Numbered from the stretch's first letter, positions 43,064 through 52,138 are shown. The stretch: 64,000 nt of DNA from Chryseobacterium sp. KACC 21268 (GCA_028736075.1 CP117875.1:2728001-2792000); one strand, 5' to 3'. A program made the numbers and translations. The notes: generated by a model not told the origin, from the sequence alone.

Positions 43064-44056
43064 CTAGATTGATAATTTTATTTTCTCGCTTCCTTCCGTA
43101 ATTTCGCCCATTACATAAGCGTCTTCCAAAAGGTCAAGGATTTTATCAACGTGATTTTCGTCGGTCACAAGAACCATTCCAACGCCCATATTGAACGTTC
43201 CGAACATCTCTTCTCTTGCGATGTTGCCACGTTTTTCCAATTCCCGCATCACGGTCGGAATTTGGATTTTTGAAGCATCGATGGTTGCGCAAAGTCCTTC
43301 CGGGATGATTCTTGGGACATTCTCGTACAATCCGCCTCCTGTGATGTGCGCGATGCCGTAAAGTGGTGCTTCTTCCAACACTTTGTGAATGTCTTGATAA
43401 TATAATCTTGTCGGCACCAAAAGCGTTTCGTACAAAGGTTTTCCTTCAAATTGCTCTTCAAAATCCGGGAATATTTTTCTCACCAATGAAAATCCATTGG
43501 AATGAAATCCAGAACTTGGAATCACAATTATTTTGTTTCCTGCTCTGATTTTGGAACCGTCGATAATCTGGTCTTTTTCTACAATGCCGACGCAGAATCC
43601 AGCAACGTCGTAATCGCCTGGCTGATACATTCCGGGCATCTCGGCAGTTTCGCCACCAATCAATGCGCAGTTGTTGTCTTTACAAGCTTTTACCATTCCC
43701 AGAACGATTTCTGCTGCAATCTCGGAATCAAGTTTTCCACAAGCTAGATAATCAAGGAAAAACAAGGGTTTTGCACCGTGGCAAAGAATGTCGTTTGCAC
43801 ACATTGCGAAACAGTCGATGCCGATTGAAGCATATTGTTTGGTGTCCAAAGCGATTTTCAGCTTGGTTCCAACACCATCGGTTCCAGAAACCAACACGGG
43901 ATTTTTGTAGCCAGCAATCTCATAGAAAGCACCAAAGCTTCCAAGATTGTTAAGAACGTTTTTGTTATGGGTTTCGGCAACGGCAGATTTGATTTTATCT
44001 ACGGTTTTGTAGCCTTCTTCTTTATCGACTCCGGCGGATTTATAGGTATTGCTCAT
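43064..44056 (-). CDS. purM: phosphoribosylformylglycinamidine cyclo-ligase
   Basis: AIR synthetase of purine biosynthesis, ATP-dependent, cytoplasmic. The 330-residue length is normal. LVSGTDGVGTKLKIA is the N-terminal glycine-rich ATP site. GIDCFAMCANDILCHGAKP and LIGGETAEMPGMY are family signatures, and GIAHITGGGLYENVPRI lies in the C-terminal domain. It is followed by purN and purH on the same strand. Upstream, a separate promoter, 27-codon ORF and terminator occupy 44249-44412. Confidence 0.95.
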   Translation of the reverse strand: MSNTYKSAGVDKEEGYKTVDKIKSAVAETHNKNVLNNLGSFGAFYEIAGYKNPVLVSGTDGVGTKLKIALDTKQYASIGIDCFAMCANDILCHGAKPLFFLDYLACGKLDSEIAAEIVLGMVKACKDNNCALIGGETAEMPGMYQPGDYDVAGFCVGIVEKDQIIDGSKIRAGNKIIVIPSSGFHSNGFSLVRKIFPDFEEQFEGKPLYETLLVPTRLYYQDIHKVLEEAPLYGIAHITGGGLYENVPRIIPEGLCATIDASKIQIPTVMRELEKRGNIAREEMFGTFNMGVGMVLVTDENHVDKILDLLEDAYVMGEITEGSEKIKLSI

Positions 44057-44087
44057 TTTTAGATTTTTAATTTCATTTATTCTTATT

Positions 44088-44107
44088 CATTGGATTGAAA
44101 TCCAATG
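44088..44107. repeat. perfect short palindrome upstream of purM
   Basis: CATTGGATT / AATCCAATG separated by GA. I recall similar WISIQ-coding palindromes as recurrent intergenic motifs in Bacteroidota; this is memory, not a search. Confidence 0.5.
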
Positions 44108-44248
44108 TTGATAAATCGGTCGCCACGCTTTGGCTTGTTTGACTTTTTTTCTCTTCATCAACTCTTTCAGGTTTTTGAGGCCTGAAAGAATATCAGAATT
44201 TACTAGATTTATTTCAAACTTACTTCTTCAGATTTTTTAAATAAAAAA

Positions 44249-44273
44249 GCCGACAATCTTTTAGATTATCGGC
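44249..44273 (-). terminator. terminator of the 27-codon ORF
   Basis: Eleven-bp stem (GCCGATAATCT / AGATTGTCGGC, one mismatch) with loop AAA followed by TTTTTTATTT on the minus strand. It starts 8 bases after the small ORF stop codon. Confidence 0.8.
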
Positions 44274-44280
44274 CGTTATT

Positions 44281-44364
44281 TTAGTTCACAAGTTCGGAGG
44301 TGCTGATGTAATTCTCTTTGCAAGAATTAGGATATTTCTCAAAATGAACTTGTTGAATTTTCAT
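44281..44364 (-). CDS. putative 27-residue peptide gene
   Basis: Short ORF on the minus strand, too short for the usual cut-offs. It starts ATG at 44364, begins MKIQQVHFEKYPNSCKEN and ends SELVN. It is preceded by AAGGAC, a possible ribosome-binding site, four bases before the ATG. A consensus promoter (44381-44412) lies just upstream and a strong terminator just downstream, so the unit looks like a complete tiny gene between the FMN reductase and purM. It could encode a functional peptide, or be a leader or an sRNA. No homologue is known to me. Confidence 0.5.
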   Translation of the reverse strand: MKIQQVHFEKYPNSCKENYISTSELVN

Positions 44365-44380
44365 TGTCCTTATTTGATGG

Positions 44381-44412
44381 CAAAGTTACGCATTCTTAAT
44401 ATCAATTTCCAA
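44381..44412 (-). promoter_or_regulatory. promoter of the 27-codon ORF
   Basis: TTTG -33 element (44410-44413 on the minus strand), 21-base spacer, TAACTTTG -7 box (44381-44388). The TTTG of the -7 box ends 16 bases upstream of the ATG. Confidence 0.65.
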
Positions 44413-44416
44413 AATC

Positions 44417-44953
44417 TTATCCAAAAAAGTTTTTAACAATAGATAATTTTTCTTCGAACTCCGCCTTTTTCTCCGCATTCACAATCCCTTGTTCTGCATC
44501 AAAACTCTCTTTGAATTTTGGTAAAGTAAAGCTTTGTAAAATATTGGCTCCGCTGAAAGGTGCTCTAGCTTCGAAAGCTGCTACCACATTCTTACCACCT
44601 CCAGGACCAGGTGCGGTTGCCAAAAGGAAAACCGGTTTTTCGCCAAAATGCTTGCGGTCTTTGATTCTTGATATCCAATCGAATACATTTTTAAAAGCCA
44701 CGGTATAAGTGCTATTATGTTCCGCTAAAGAAATGATCAGCAAATCTGCAGCATCCACTTTCTCAGCAAATCTCAAAGCCAAAGTAGGAATTCCGTCGTG
44801 CTTTTCTCTGTCTGTGCTGAAGAGTGGCATCTCGAAATCATTAAGATCAAGGACTTCCACTTCTGCGCCTGTAAATTGTTTTGCTGCAAATCCAGCTAAT
44901 GTTTTATTGATCGAATCTTTGGCGTTGCTTCCGCCAAATGCTAGTATTTTCAT
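44417..44953 (-). CDS. NADPH-dependent FMN reductase
   Basis: Flavodoxin-fold reductase of 178 residues. ILAFGGSNAKDSINKTLA is the FMN phosphate loop, EVLDLNDFEMPLFSTDRE follows as in the SsuE/azoreductase-like family, and LLIISLAEHNSTYTVAFKNVFDW is the next strand with flavin contact. GPGGGKNVVAAF adds a glycine-rich loop. It probably reduces flavins or quinones with NADPH. It stands between the small-ORF unit and a divergent lipoprotein gene. Confidence 0.88.
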   Translation of the reverse strand: MKILAFGGSNAKDSINKTLAGFAAKQFTGAEVEVLDLNDFEMPLFSTDREKHDGIPTLALRFAEKVDAADLLIISLAEHNSTYTVAFKNVFDWISRIKDRKHFGEKPVFLLATAPGPGGGKNVVAAFEARAPFSGANILQSFTLPKFKESFDAEQGIVNAEKKAEFEEKLSIVKNFFG

Positions 44954-45047
44954 TGTCTGATTTTAAAGATGCAAATGTATACACTTTAAAATTTAAATAT
45001 ATCGATTTATGATATTTTCATATTATTTTATTTAATAATGGTTTATA

Positions 45048-45076
45048 TTGAATATTAGTTAAAATATTTACTTTTG
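45048..45076 (+). promoter_or_regulatory. promoter of the Fn3 lipoprotein gene
   Basis: TTG (45048-45050), 18-base spacer, TACTTTTG (45069-45076): a near-ideal Bacteroidota promoter, about 22 bases before the GTG start. Confidence 0.7.
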
Positions 45077-45098
45077 TATTTAACTAAAACTAATTATC

Positions 45099-46361
45099 GT
45101 GATAAAAAATCTATCCAGATCATTTTTCTTAATTCTTTTTTCACTATTCATTTTTTCTTGCAGCACCGACGAAGACAGTTTGGATAATGAAAAACCCAGC
45201 ACTCCAACTAATATTACGAGTAGTGAAATTACAAAAAACTCTTTTTTATTAACCTGGAAAGCTTCTACTGACAACGTTGGCGTTACAGAATACACAATTT
45301 ATCTTGATAACACCAAATTCACTACTACCGAATCAAAATATACTTTTGCAGGATTAAGCCCCAACACTTCTTACAGCGTTTCTGTGGAAGCTAAGGATGC
45401 TGCAGGAAATACTTCGGAGAAATCGCCGGCTATGCCCGTGAAAACACTCATCCCAGAAGTGGATATTTATCTCTCTGCCAGCTCCAAATATCTAAAAAAT
45501 GGTGTAGCAGTTGAGTTGGAAAATGTTGCAGGTTTTACATCTTCAGGCAATCTCATCCACGTTCAGGCGGGAAATGTTTACAGTGCAGGAAACGTAAACC
45601 GCACTTCCCAGCGTATTGCAGCGTACTGGAAGAATGGACAAATCAATCTATTGGAACCAAGCAATTCCACCAGCCTAAGCAACGTAGAAGACATCTCGGT
45701 TTCAGGAAATGATGTGTATGCAGTGGGATCTGTCACACAGTACTCTCCTTTCTATTATTATAAATGCTACTGGAAAAACGGCGTCAGAACAATATTGGAT
45801 GGTTCTCAGTATTCCGGATCATTTTCACAGCCAGAAACCTCCGTAATGAATATTGATAAAGGCGATGTCTATATTGCAAGTGAAAACTATAACCAAATCT
45901 ACAAGCCTGTCTATTGGAAGAATGGTGTGATGCAAAGCCTTAGTTTCTCTTTGCCAATCAATCAGGTAAGTATTAATTGCATAGATGTTGAAAACAATGA
46001 TATCTACATCGCAGGCTCAGCATTGGATATCAACAATTCCCGAATTGGTTTTTATTGGAAAAATAATGTGTTTCAGCGAATAGATGGCTGTGAAAATGTC
46101 TCTGCAATAGATGTTATAGGTTCTGACGTCTACGCAGCTGGCAGAACTGCTACAGGAGTTGCATATTGGAAAAACGGAAAAAAAACAGACATCCCATTTG
46201 GCCAAGGCATTCCAGATATTCAGGTTGTTAATAACGATGTCTATGTATCTGCGCAACAAATTACAGAAACAACAAGCGTTACCAAAATCTTCAAAAACGG
46301 CTTAGAAATATCTACAGTTTCCGGGATTGGACACTCCAGAATTTTTGTTGTGGAAAAATAA
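45099..46361 (+). CDS. surface lipoprotein with Fn3 domain and repeated YWKNG motifs
   Basis: A 420-residue lipoprotein: signal with lipobox IFSC (C21) followed by STDEDS, an acidic export-type signal. A fibronectin type III domain (about 34-115, TSSEITKNSFLLTWKAS and VSVEAKDAAGNTS) is followed by a beta-propeller-like region of repeated YWKNG units and NDVYVAG strands. The GTG at 45099 is used because it follows a near-consensus promoter and gives the intact signal. Likely outer-membrane or cell-surface. The Fn3 module resembles the one in the endonuclease at 49580. Confidence 0.82.
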   Translation: MIKNLSRSFFLILFSLFIFSCSTDEDSLDNEKPSTPTNITSSEITKNSFLLTWKASTDNVGVTEYTIYLDNTKFTTTESKYTFAGLSPNTSYSVSVEAKDAAGNTSEKSPAMPVKTLIPEVDIYLSASSKYLKNGVAVELENVAGFTSSGNLIHVQAGNVYSAGNVNRTSQRIAAYWKNGQINLLEPSNSTSLSNVEDISVSGNDVYAVGSVTQYSPFYYYKCYWKNGVRTILDGSQYSGSFSQPETSVMNIDKGDVYIASENYNQIYKPVYWKNGVMQSLSFSLPINQVSINCIDVENNDIYIAGSALDINNSRIGFYWKNNVFQRIDGCENVSAIDVIGSDVYAAGRTATGVAYWKNGKKTDIPFGQGIPDIQVVNNDVYVSAQQITETTSVTKIFKNGLEISTVSGIGHSRIFVVEK

Positions 46362-46474
46362 GACTCCTCAAACTTAATTCGTATTAGCACAACAGAATTA
46401 AATTGGTCTTAAAATTGATAATGAAAATTCAAACCAACTTCATTATTGATTGATAATTCTAAATCTGTAACGCT

Positions 46475-46858
46475 ATGATCTTCGACAAAAATTTTATTAA
46501 GCCAAGTAACGAGAGTACATATCACGTTTACCAAGAAGAATCTGGAAATGCAGATTTCGTCAATCCATATAATGATAATCCTTACCTTATCAGCTCGCTT
46601 CAAAAGTTGAAAAATAAGGTAGTTTGCAAGAGAAAAAGAAAAGCCATCAATGAATGTCTGAATAACTACAAAGATGACATCGTGCCAAATCCAGAGATTA
46701 ACGTATTTAAAAGCGTGGATGATATGAATACGACAGCTTCATTTGCAGATTACGCCAGATCATCATATTTGAAAGTTCTAAAAGACTTAGAAAACATTCA
46801 GAAACTGATTGACAAACTGGATATTAATGAACCTGACACTATCAGAATCATTCAGTAA
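46475..46858 (+). CDS. hypothetical protein
   Basis: Not recognised. A 127-residue hydrophilic protein without signal or membrane segment. It contains NPYNDNPYLISSLQKLKNKV and a helical C-terminal half rich in Lys/Asp. A terminator-like hairpin follows about 40 bases downstream. It may be a small cytoplasmic binding protein. Confidence 0.6.
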   Translation: MIFDKNFIKPSNESTYHVYQEESGNADFVNPYNDNPYLISSLQKLKNKVVCKRKRKAINECLNNYKDDIVPNPEINVFKSVDDMNTTASFADYARSSYLKVLKDLENIQKLIDKLDINEPDTIRIIQ

Positions 46859-46897
46859 GGAAAATTTAATCATACTTCAAATCGATATTTTATATAA

Positions 46898-46926
46898 AAG
46901 GACCTGAATCATTAGGTCTTTTTTTA
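46898..46926 (+). terminator. terminator
   Basis: Short stem AAAG.GACCT / AGGTC.TTT with an 8-nt loop and seven Ts. Confidence 0.7.
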
Positions 46927-47045
46927 TGGTTTTGAATGAATTTAATATGAACAAATCTTACTTTTGCAGAATTACAAAACACTGTAAAGTTTTGATTTAA
47001 TTCAAAATTCTTTATTTTCCCATAGTGAGATAATAAAGATTTTAT

Positions 47046-47053
47046 TACATTTG
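47046..47053 (+). promoter_or_regulatory. -7 promoter box of the GH3 gene
   Basis: TACATTTG, 23 bases before the ATG at 47077. No clear -33 TTG at the expected distance. Confidence 0.5.
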
Positions 47054-47076
47054 TCAACAACCACTAAATAATTTTT

Positions 47077-49338
47077 ATGTTAAAGAAAATTGTCTTTCTT
47101 AGTCTAATAACAATGACATATACGGCTGCCACAGCCCAAAACAAAACGACACCAATCTACCTTGACGAAACAAAACCAGTTGAACAACGGGTAAAAGATG
47201 CACTCTCCAGAATGACTCTGGAGGAAAAAGTAGCAATGCTTCATGCCCAATCCAAATTCAGTTCACCAGGCGTTCCAAGATTGGGAATCCCGGAATTTTG
47301 GACAACTGATGGACCTCACGGTGTACGCGCAGAAGTGAAATGGGACGAATGGGACCAGGCTGGATGGACAAACGACTCCATCATCGCCTATCCAGCCTTG
47401 ACCGCTTTATCTGCCACGTGGAACAAAAAAATGTCTTTGAACTACGGAAAAGCACTTGGAGAGGAGGCGCGATACAGAAAAAAAGATATTTTGCTCGGAC
47501 CTGGTGTTAATATTTACAGAACGCCTTTAAACGGAAGAAACTTTGAATATATGGGAGAAGATCCCTTTCTGACTTCCAAAATGGTAGTGCCTTACATCCA
47601 AGGTGTACAATCTAATGGTGTTGCGACTTCCGTAAAACATTATGCTTTGAACAATCAGGAGATGTTCCGTCACACGAGTAATGTAAAGGTTGACGATAGA
47701 GCGCTGTATGAGCTTTATCTGCCACCTTTCAAAGCCGCTGTCACGGAAGGTGATTCGTGGACTATTATGGGTGCTTATGACATGTACAAAGGTCAATATG
47801 CCAGCCAGAATCAGTATCTTTTGAATGATATTCTGAAAGGTGAATGGAATTATAAAGGCGTTGTAGTCTCAGATTGGGGCGCAGTAAATAATACGGAGCA
47901 AGCCATCAAAAACGGTTTGGATCTGGAATTTGGAAGCTGGACCAACGGACTTTCTGCCGGAACCAAAAATGCTTACGATAACTATTATTTGGCTCAGCCC
48001 TACTTAGATTTAATTAAATCAGGAAAAGTTGGAACGAAAGAATTGGACGACAAAGTTACCAGACTTCTGAATCTGGCTTACAAAACCACAATGAACAAGA
48101 ACAAACCGTTCGGAAACGTGGCATCTGAAGATCATAAAGCGGTCGCTAAACAAGTGGGTGAAGAAGGAATTGTTCTCTTGAAAAATCAAAATAATGTTTT
48201 GCCGATAGACCTTAACAAAGTCAAAACCATCGCAGTAATCGGAGAAAATGCTATTAAAATGATGACTGTGGGCGGTGGTTCTTCTTCTCTCAAAGCTAAA
48301 TATGAAACGCTTCCATTGGACGGTATCAAATCACGTTTCGGAAAACAGGCTGAAGTGACTTACGCAAGAGGCTACGTTGGTGATCCGGGTGGAGAATACA
48401 ATGGTGTAAAATCCGGACAAGACCTGAAAGACGACCGACCTGCTGATGTCATTTTGAATGAAGCCGTTGAATTGGCAAAGAAATCCGACTTTGTGATTTT
48501 CGTTGGCGGATTGAATAAAGCGGATCATCAAGATGCAGAAGGTGTTGACAGAAAGAGTTATGGACTGCCTTACGATCAGGATAAAGTGATCACAGCACTT
48601 GCAAAAGCGAATAAGAATTTTGCAGTCGTTCTGGTTTCCGGTAATGCCGTGGCGATGCCGTGGATCAAAGATGTTCCCGCGATTGTGGAGTCCTGGTATC
48701 TAGGTTCTGAGGCTGGTAATTCGTTAGCTTCAGTTCTTGCCGGTGACGCAAATCCTTCCGGGAAACTGCCTTTCACTTTCCCTGTGAAGTTGGAAGATAA
48801 CTCAGCGCACCAGTTGGGTGAATATCCTGGGAACAAAGAAGAACTGGCGGCCGGAAAAGGCAAAGACCAGAAAAACCCGATCAACATTACTTACAACGAA
48901 GGTATATTCGTAGGTTACCGTTGGCACGATACGAAGAAAATCAAACCACTCTTCAGCTTTGGTCACGGGTTGAGTTACACAAGCTTTGAATTTGGTAAAG
49001 CGAAAGCAGATAAAACTACGATTGGTCAAGATGAGAAAATCACTTTTACATTTACTGTTAAAAACACAGGTAAAAAAGCTGGTGCGGAAGTGGCGCAACT
49101 CTATATTTCTGATTTGAAATCATCCCTTCCAAGACCGAATAAGGAATTGAAAGGATTTGAAAAAGTATTCCTGAATCCTGGTGAGGAGAAAGAAGTGAGT
49201 ATTACTGTGGACAAAGCAGCTCTAAGTTTCTTCGATGCAGATAAGCACGCTTGGGTAGCTGAGCCGGGAGACTTTGAAGCTTTGATTGGAAACTCTTCTG
49301 ACAATATCAAAACAAAAGTAAAATTCACTTTAAAATAA
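47077..49338 (+). CDS. secreted GH3 beta-glucosidase-like glycoside hydrolase
   Basis: Exported family 3 glycosidase, 753 residues. The signal peptide ends ATAQ (about 21). The TIM-barrel domain carries WTTDGPHGVRAE, LGPGVNIYRTPLNGRNFE (the -1 subsite) and the nucleophile D266 in VVVSDWGAV. The second alpha/beta domain has KTIAVIGENAIKMM and VGGLNKADHQD. A C-terminal Fn3-like domain (SFGHGLSYTSFEF and the rest) closes it. No T9SS sorting domain is seen, so it is probably periplasmic. Acts on beta-glucosides or related oligosaccharides. Transcription ends at 49364-49392. Confidence 0.93.
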   Translation: MLKKIVFLSLITMTYTAATAQNKTTPIYLDETKPVEQRVKDALSRMTLEEKVAMLHAQSKFSSPGVPRLGIPEFWTTDGPHGVRAEVKWDEWDQAGWTNDSIIAYPALTALSATWNKKMSLNYGKALGEEARYRKKDILLGPGVNIYRTPLNGRNFEYMGEDPFLTSKMVVPYIQGVQSNGVATSVKHYALNNQEMFRHTSNVKVDDRALYELYLPPFKAAVTEGDSWTIMGAYDMYKGQYASQNQYLLNDILKGEWNYKGVVVSDWGAVNNTEQAIKNGLDLEFGSWTNGLSAGTKNAYDNYYLAQPYLDLIKSGKVGTKELDDKVTRLLNLAYKTTMNKNKPFGNVASEDHKAVAKQVGEEGIVLLKNQNNVLPIDLNKVKTIAVIGENAIKMMTVGGGSSSLKAKYETLPLDGIKSRFGKQAEVTYARGYVGDPGGEYNGVKSGQDLKDDRPADVILNEAVELAKKSDFVIFVGGLNKADHQDAEGVDRKSYGLPYDQDKVITALAKANKNFAVVLVSGNAVAMPWIKDVPAIVESWYLGSEAGNSLASVLAGDANPSGKLPFTFPVKLEDNSAHQLGEYPGNKEELAAGKGKDQKNPINITYNEGIFVGYRWHDTKKIKPLFSFGHGLSYTSFEFGKAKADKTTIGQDEKITFTFTVKNTGKKAGAEVAQLYISDLKSSLPRPNKELKGFEKVFLNPGEEKEVSITVDKAALSFFDADKHAWVAEPGDFEALIGNSSDNIKTKVKFTLK

Positions 49339-49363
49339 TCTATTCTTAAATGAATGATAACAA

Positions 49364-49392
49364 AAAGCCTGAGACATTCTCAGGCTTTGTTT
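49364..49392 (+). terminator. rho-independent terminator of the GH3 gene
   Basis: Eleven-bp stem (AAAGCCTGAGA / TCTCAGGCTTT) with a 3-nt loop, followed by GTTTTTG. Confidence 0.85.
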
Positions 49393-49523
49393 TTGACAAA
49401 AACTTATTTCTATAAGTCACGTACAAGTTGTAGTTTTGAAGATATCAGATGACGTTTTACATCTTGTATTCTGTCAGCCTAAGGCTCTCCAAGGCCAAGC
49501 AAAACCTCCCAATAAAACAAATA

Positions 49524-49553
49524 AAAACCCGGAAGACTAATCTTCCGGGTTTT
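49524..49553. terminator. strong bidirectional terminator
   Basis: Thirteen-bp stem (AAAACCCGGAAGA / TCTTCCGGGTTTT) with loop CTAA, immediately beyond the 3' end of the nuclease gene. Confidence 0.9.
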
Positions 49554-49579
49554 ATTATATAAATGATTATTATCAAATA

Positions 49580-51337
49580 TTAATCAACAATAATCTTTGA
49601 AGACTGGTTTTTAGTTTTCACAATGTAAACGCCTTTTGACAACTTGTGAAGGCTTACTTTACCTTTGTTCTCCACTTTCTCAATGGTTTGAACCAACTGT
49701 CCGCTAAGACTGTAGATCTTTACAGTTTCGTTTTTATCAATTCCGCTGATGTAGAACTCATTGTTCTTCACTGGGTTTGGATAGATCGCGATTTTCTGAT
49801 TCTTCGCATCGATGTTGTCTGTTGCCAGTTTTGCATAGCAAGTCCAAGAAAGGTTATCAAAAGATACTCTGTTGCTTGTCACATCATCTACCAATTCAAT
49901 CACGATGTTTCCTTCTACATTGATATCATTCACCGTAAAGGTTGCAGCAGTTCTTGAGTAAGGAATCTGACCCTTCACCACACCATTGATTTTCAAAGTG
50001 TAATTACCATTGGAATCTGCGAATGGCAAATAGGTTTTCACAGTCAAAGATCCGATTCCACCAGAGATGGTAGAAGACTTCAACGAACCTTTTCTGATAC
50101 AGATGGCTCTGTTACTTGTGCCGTCGATATTGATCTGGTTATCTGTTCTTGCGAAGGTTGCATTCCAAACGATGCCTTTGTTTGACCATTCTCTATCTGA
50201 ATAAGATGAGTTGGCTGCCGGCAAATTCTCAAAATTTTCTATACCACAGCTTGGTGCTTCTTCGCCAGGATTTCCGGGACCAGGTGTAGTCACTAAAATT
50301 GCGGCACTCTCTTCAGATTTGTTACCTGCAGCATCTTTTGCAACGACATAGAAGCTATATTGAGTACTGCTCGTAAGTCCAGTTACCGTTCCGCTATTTG
50401 TAAACACTGTTTTGTTAAATACATTATCCACATAAATATCATAAGCTGTTACGCCAATATTGTCGCTGGATGCCGTCCAGGCCAAAGAAACAGTGTTGAT
50501 TGTAGCACCTGTTGAAACCAGATTGAGTGGTGTAGATGGAGCTTCTGTATCAGATGTTGTTCCACCATTGAAGGTATCCGGCCAAGTGTTCTGTGCAGCA
50601 GGCCCGCCCCAAATGACAGTTGCCAGATATGGATTATCAATGAATGGATTTCTGTTTTTCTGAATACCAGCTACAACGTTATTTCTTTGAATTTCGAAAG
50701 CAGAAACAGGATCTTCCACATTCCATTTTAGAAGGATATCCGGGAAATCAGATGAATAAGTGCTTGGATTCATTGTGATGTTTAGCGGAAGACATCTTGA
50801 GTTGTATCTCACATACATGTACATCAGGATTCTAGCTACATCGCCTTTCCACTCTTCGCCAGGATACCATCCGCCACGGCTAGTTTTGTACGCCGTTGCT
50901 CCAGTTCCGTCATCAAAAAGAAGACTTCCTCTTGTGCTGTTCAGTGTATTATCTGTTGGTCTCAGGTGATGACCGTCAGAACCAGGACCAGAAGTTCCCA
51001 GGTTAGGCGTTCCTTTTGATTTTGCGTACACGTGTTCTCTGTTCCAAGATCCTGTGTAAGGACGGCTTCTCTGGTGTGTTCCCGAACTTTGTGAGCCATA
51101 CATCAAAAGAAGATTGGATGGGTTCTCCGGATCAGCATCACTTGTTTTGAACAGAGATGCTAACCCCGCAGAATAAGCGATAGTCTGCGTGTGTGTAGTG
51201 GTGATAAGGGTTGCAAGATCATTCTTCAATTCGTTTTTAGTTTTGTTGAAGTTGACACCAGAATAATAAGATGGTGCCGACTGTGCAAAAGCCACGAATG
51301 AAATAATACTTGCAAAAAATGAAAACTTTAATTTCAT
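49580..51337 (-). CDS. secreted endonuclease I-family nuclease with Fn3 and T9SS type A domain
   Basis: Secreted DNase of the endonuclease I family, 585 residues from ATG 51337. An upstream frame extension overlaps the next gene and lacks a signal. A signal peptide (1-18, ending AFAQ) is followed by the nuclease core with SWNREHVYAKS (catalytic H and metal-binding region) and GHHLRPTDNTLNSTRGS. An Fn3 domain (STPLNLVSTGATINTVSLAW and on) and a lectin-like beta domain come next. The C-terminal IAIYPNPVKNNEFYISGID is a T9SS type A sorting signal. Probably released or surface-attached, to scavenge DNA. Confidence 0.9.
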   Translation of the reverse strand: MKLKFSFFASIISFVAFAQSAPSYYSGVNFNKTKNELKNDLATLITTTHTQTIAYSAGLASLFKTSDADPENPSNLLLMYGSQSSGTHQRSRPYTGSWNREHVYAKSKGTPNLGTSGPGSDGHHLRPTDNTLNSTRGSLLFDDGTGATAYKTSRGGWYPGEEWKGDVARILMYMYVRYNSRCLPLNITMNPSTYSSDFPDILLKWNVEDPVSAFEIQRNNVVAGIQKNRNPFIDNPYLATVIWGGPAAQNTWPDTFNGGTTSDTEAPSTPLNLVSTGATINTVSLAWTASSDNIGVTAYDIYVDNVFNKTVFTNSGTVTGLTSSTQYSFYVVAKDAAGNKSEESAAILVTTPGPGNPGEEAPSCGIENFENLPAANSSYSDREWSNKGIVWNATFARTDNQINIDGTSNRAICIRKGSLKSSTISGGIGSLTVKTYLPFADSNGNYTLKINGVVKGQIPYSRTAATFTVNDINVEGNIVIELVDDVTSNRVSFDNLSWTCYAKLATDNIDAKNQKIAIYPNPVKNNEFYISGIDKNETVKIYSLSGQLVQTIEKVENKGKVSLHKLSKGVYIVKTKNQSSKIIVD

Positions 51338-51347
51338 ACGATATGAT

Positions 51348-51893
51348 TTAATTAATTTTAATAGTTGTTGCAGAATGGTCATCAAAGTAGATTTCCAGCG
51401 GATTGTCATGAATAGCGACGGAAACTGGCGCCTCAAATTCCAGAAATAAAATACGGTCAAAGAGGTAAAGTGTAGCAATCATATCAATGTCTGTAACAGC
51501 AGAATGAATGCTGACTTCTTTTCCCAACTCAGATTCATCAGGAGTCAGGTTGAGATTCTGCGACTGAATTTGATTTTCTGAGAATGCAAGAACGGTGGTC
51601 CAGAGTCCCGGATGCTTTTCACCTTCTCCTACGAACAGCTGATTGGTTTCTTCATTCATTCCAATCACATAAAGCGGGGCATTTTTTCCTCCGACATTGA
51701 TTCCTTTCCGCTGTCCCAATTTGAAATGTTCCACACCTTGATGTTCTCCTACCAGAAAACCATCAAAAAGTCCGTACTTTCTTTTTGAGACATGCCTCAT
51801 CAATTCATCTTTCTTAGATTGGAAAGACACTTCTTTATCTTCATAAATTGAAGAGACTGATGGTATTTCTACGATTTGACCTTTATTAATCAC
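51348..51893 (-). CDS. stand-alone MnmA/TrmU central and C-terminal domain protein
   Basis: A 181-residue protein that looks like the tail of the tRNA 2-thiouridylase MnmA. GLFDGFLVGEHQGVEHFKLGQ and RKGINVGGKNAPLYVIGMN match the central beta-barrel region, and SVSIHSAVTDIDMIATLYLF plus EFEAPVSVAIHDNPLEIYF the C-terminal domain. The ATP-pyrophosphatase domain and its SGGVDS loop are absent, so it cannot thiolate by itself. The start is GTG at 51893. It begins 51 bp from a gap of about 290 bp of AT-rich sequence with no gene seen. It may be an RNA-binding helper or a decayed copy. Confidence 0.72.
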   Translation of the reverse strand: MINKGQIVEIPSVSSIYEDKEVSFQSKKDELMRHVSKRKYGLFDGFLVGEHQGVEHFKLGQRKGINVGGKNAPLYVIGMNEETNQLFVGEGEKHPGLWTTVLAFSENQIQSQNLNLTPDESELGKEVSIHSAVTDIDMIATLYLFDRILFLEFEAPVSVAIHDNPLEIYFDDHSATTIKIN

Positions 51894-52138
51894 TTATAAT
51901 GGATTATTTGTTGTTGGCGATTAAATTATAGTTCGATATTATTAACTAATATTCAACGGGGGCGCTAAAGTAATTAATTTAATTTAAATAGAGGTGCATT
52001 ACAGAAAGTTTAACAAATACATGACAAACGATCCTTCATTTCAGCCCAAATCATTTATTTCAAATCTTATAAATTAAAATAAATATTATTGGAAAGACAT
52101 TTACAATTCCAGATTTACATTCCGAAATACCACAAAAA

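Noticed and set aside
44087-44158. 23-codon ORF starting MKRKKVKQAKAWRPIYQHW upstream of purM
   Set aside because: No promoter or terminator of its own; it ends inside a palindrome that looks like an intergenic repeat motif.
49339-49579. Gap sequence (CAGCCTAAGGCTCTCCAAGGCC) that hints at a structured RNA
   Set aside because: Short CCTAAGG/CCAAGG stretches only; the real structures there are the two terminators.
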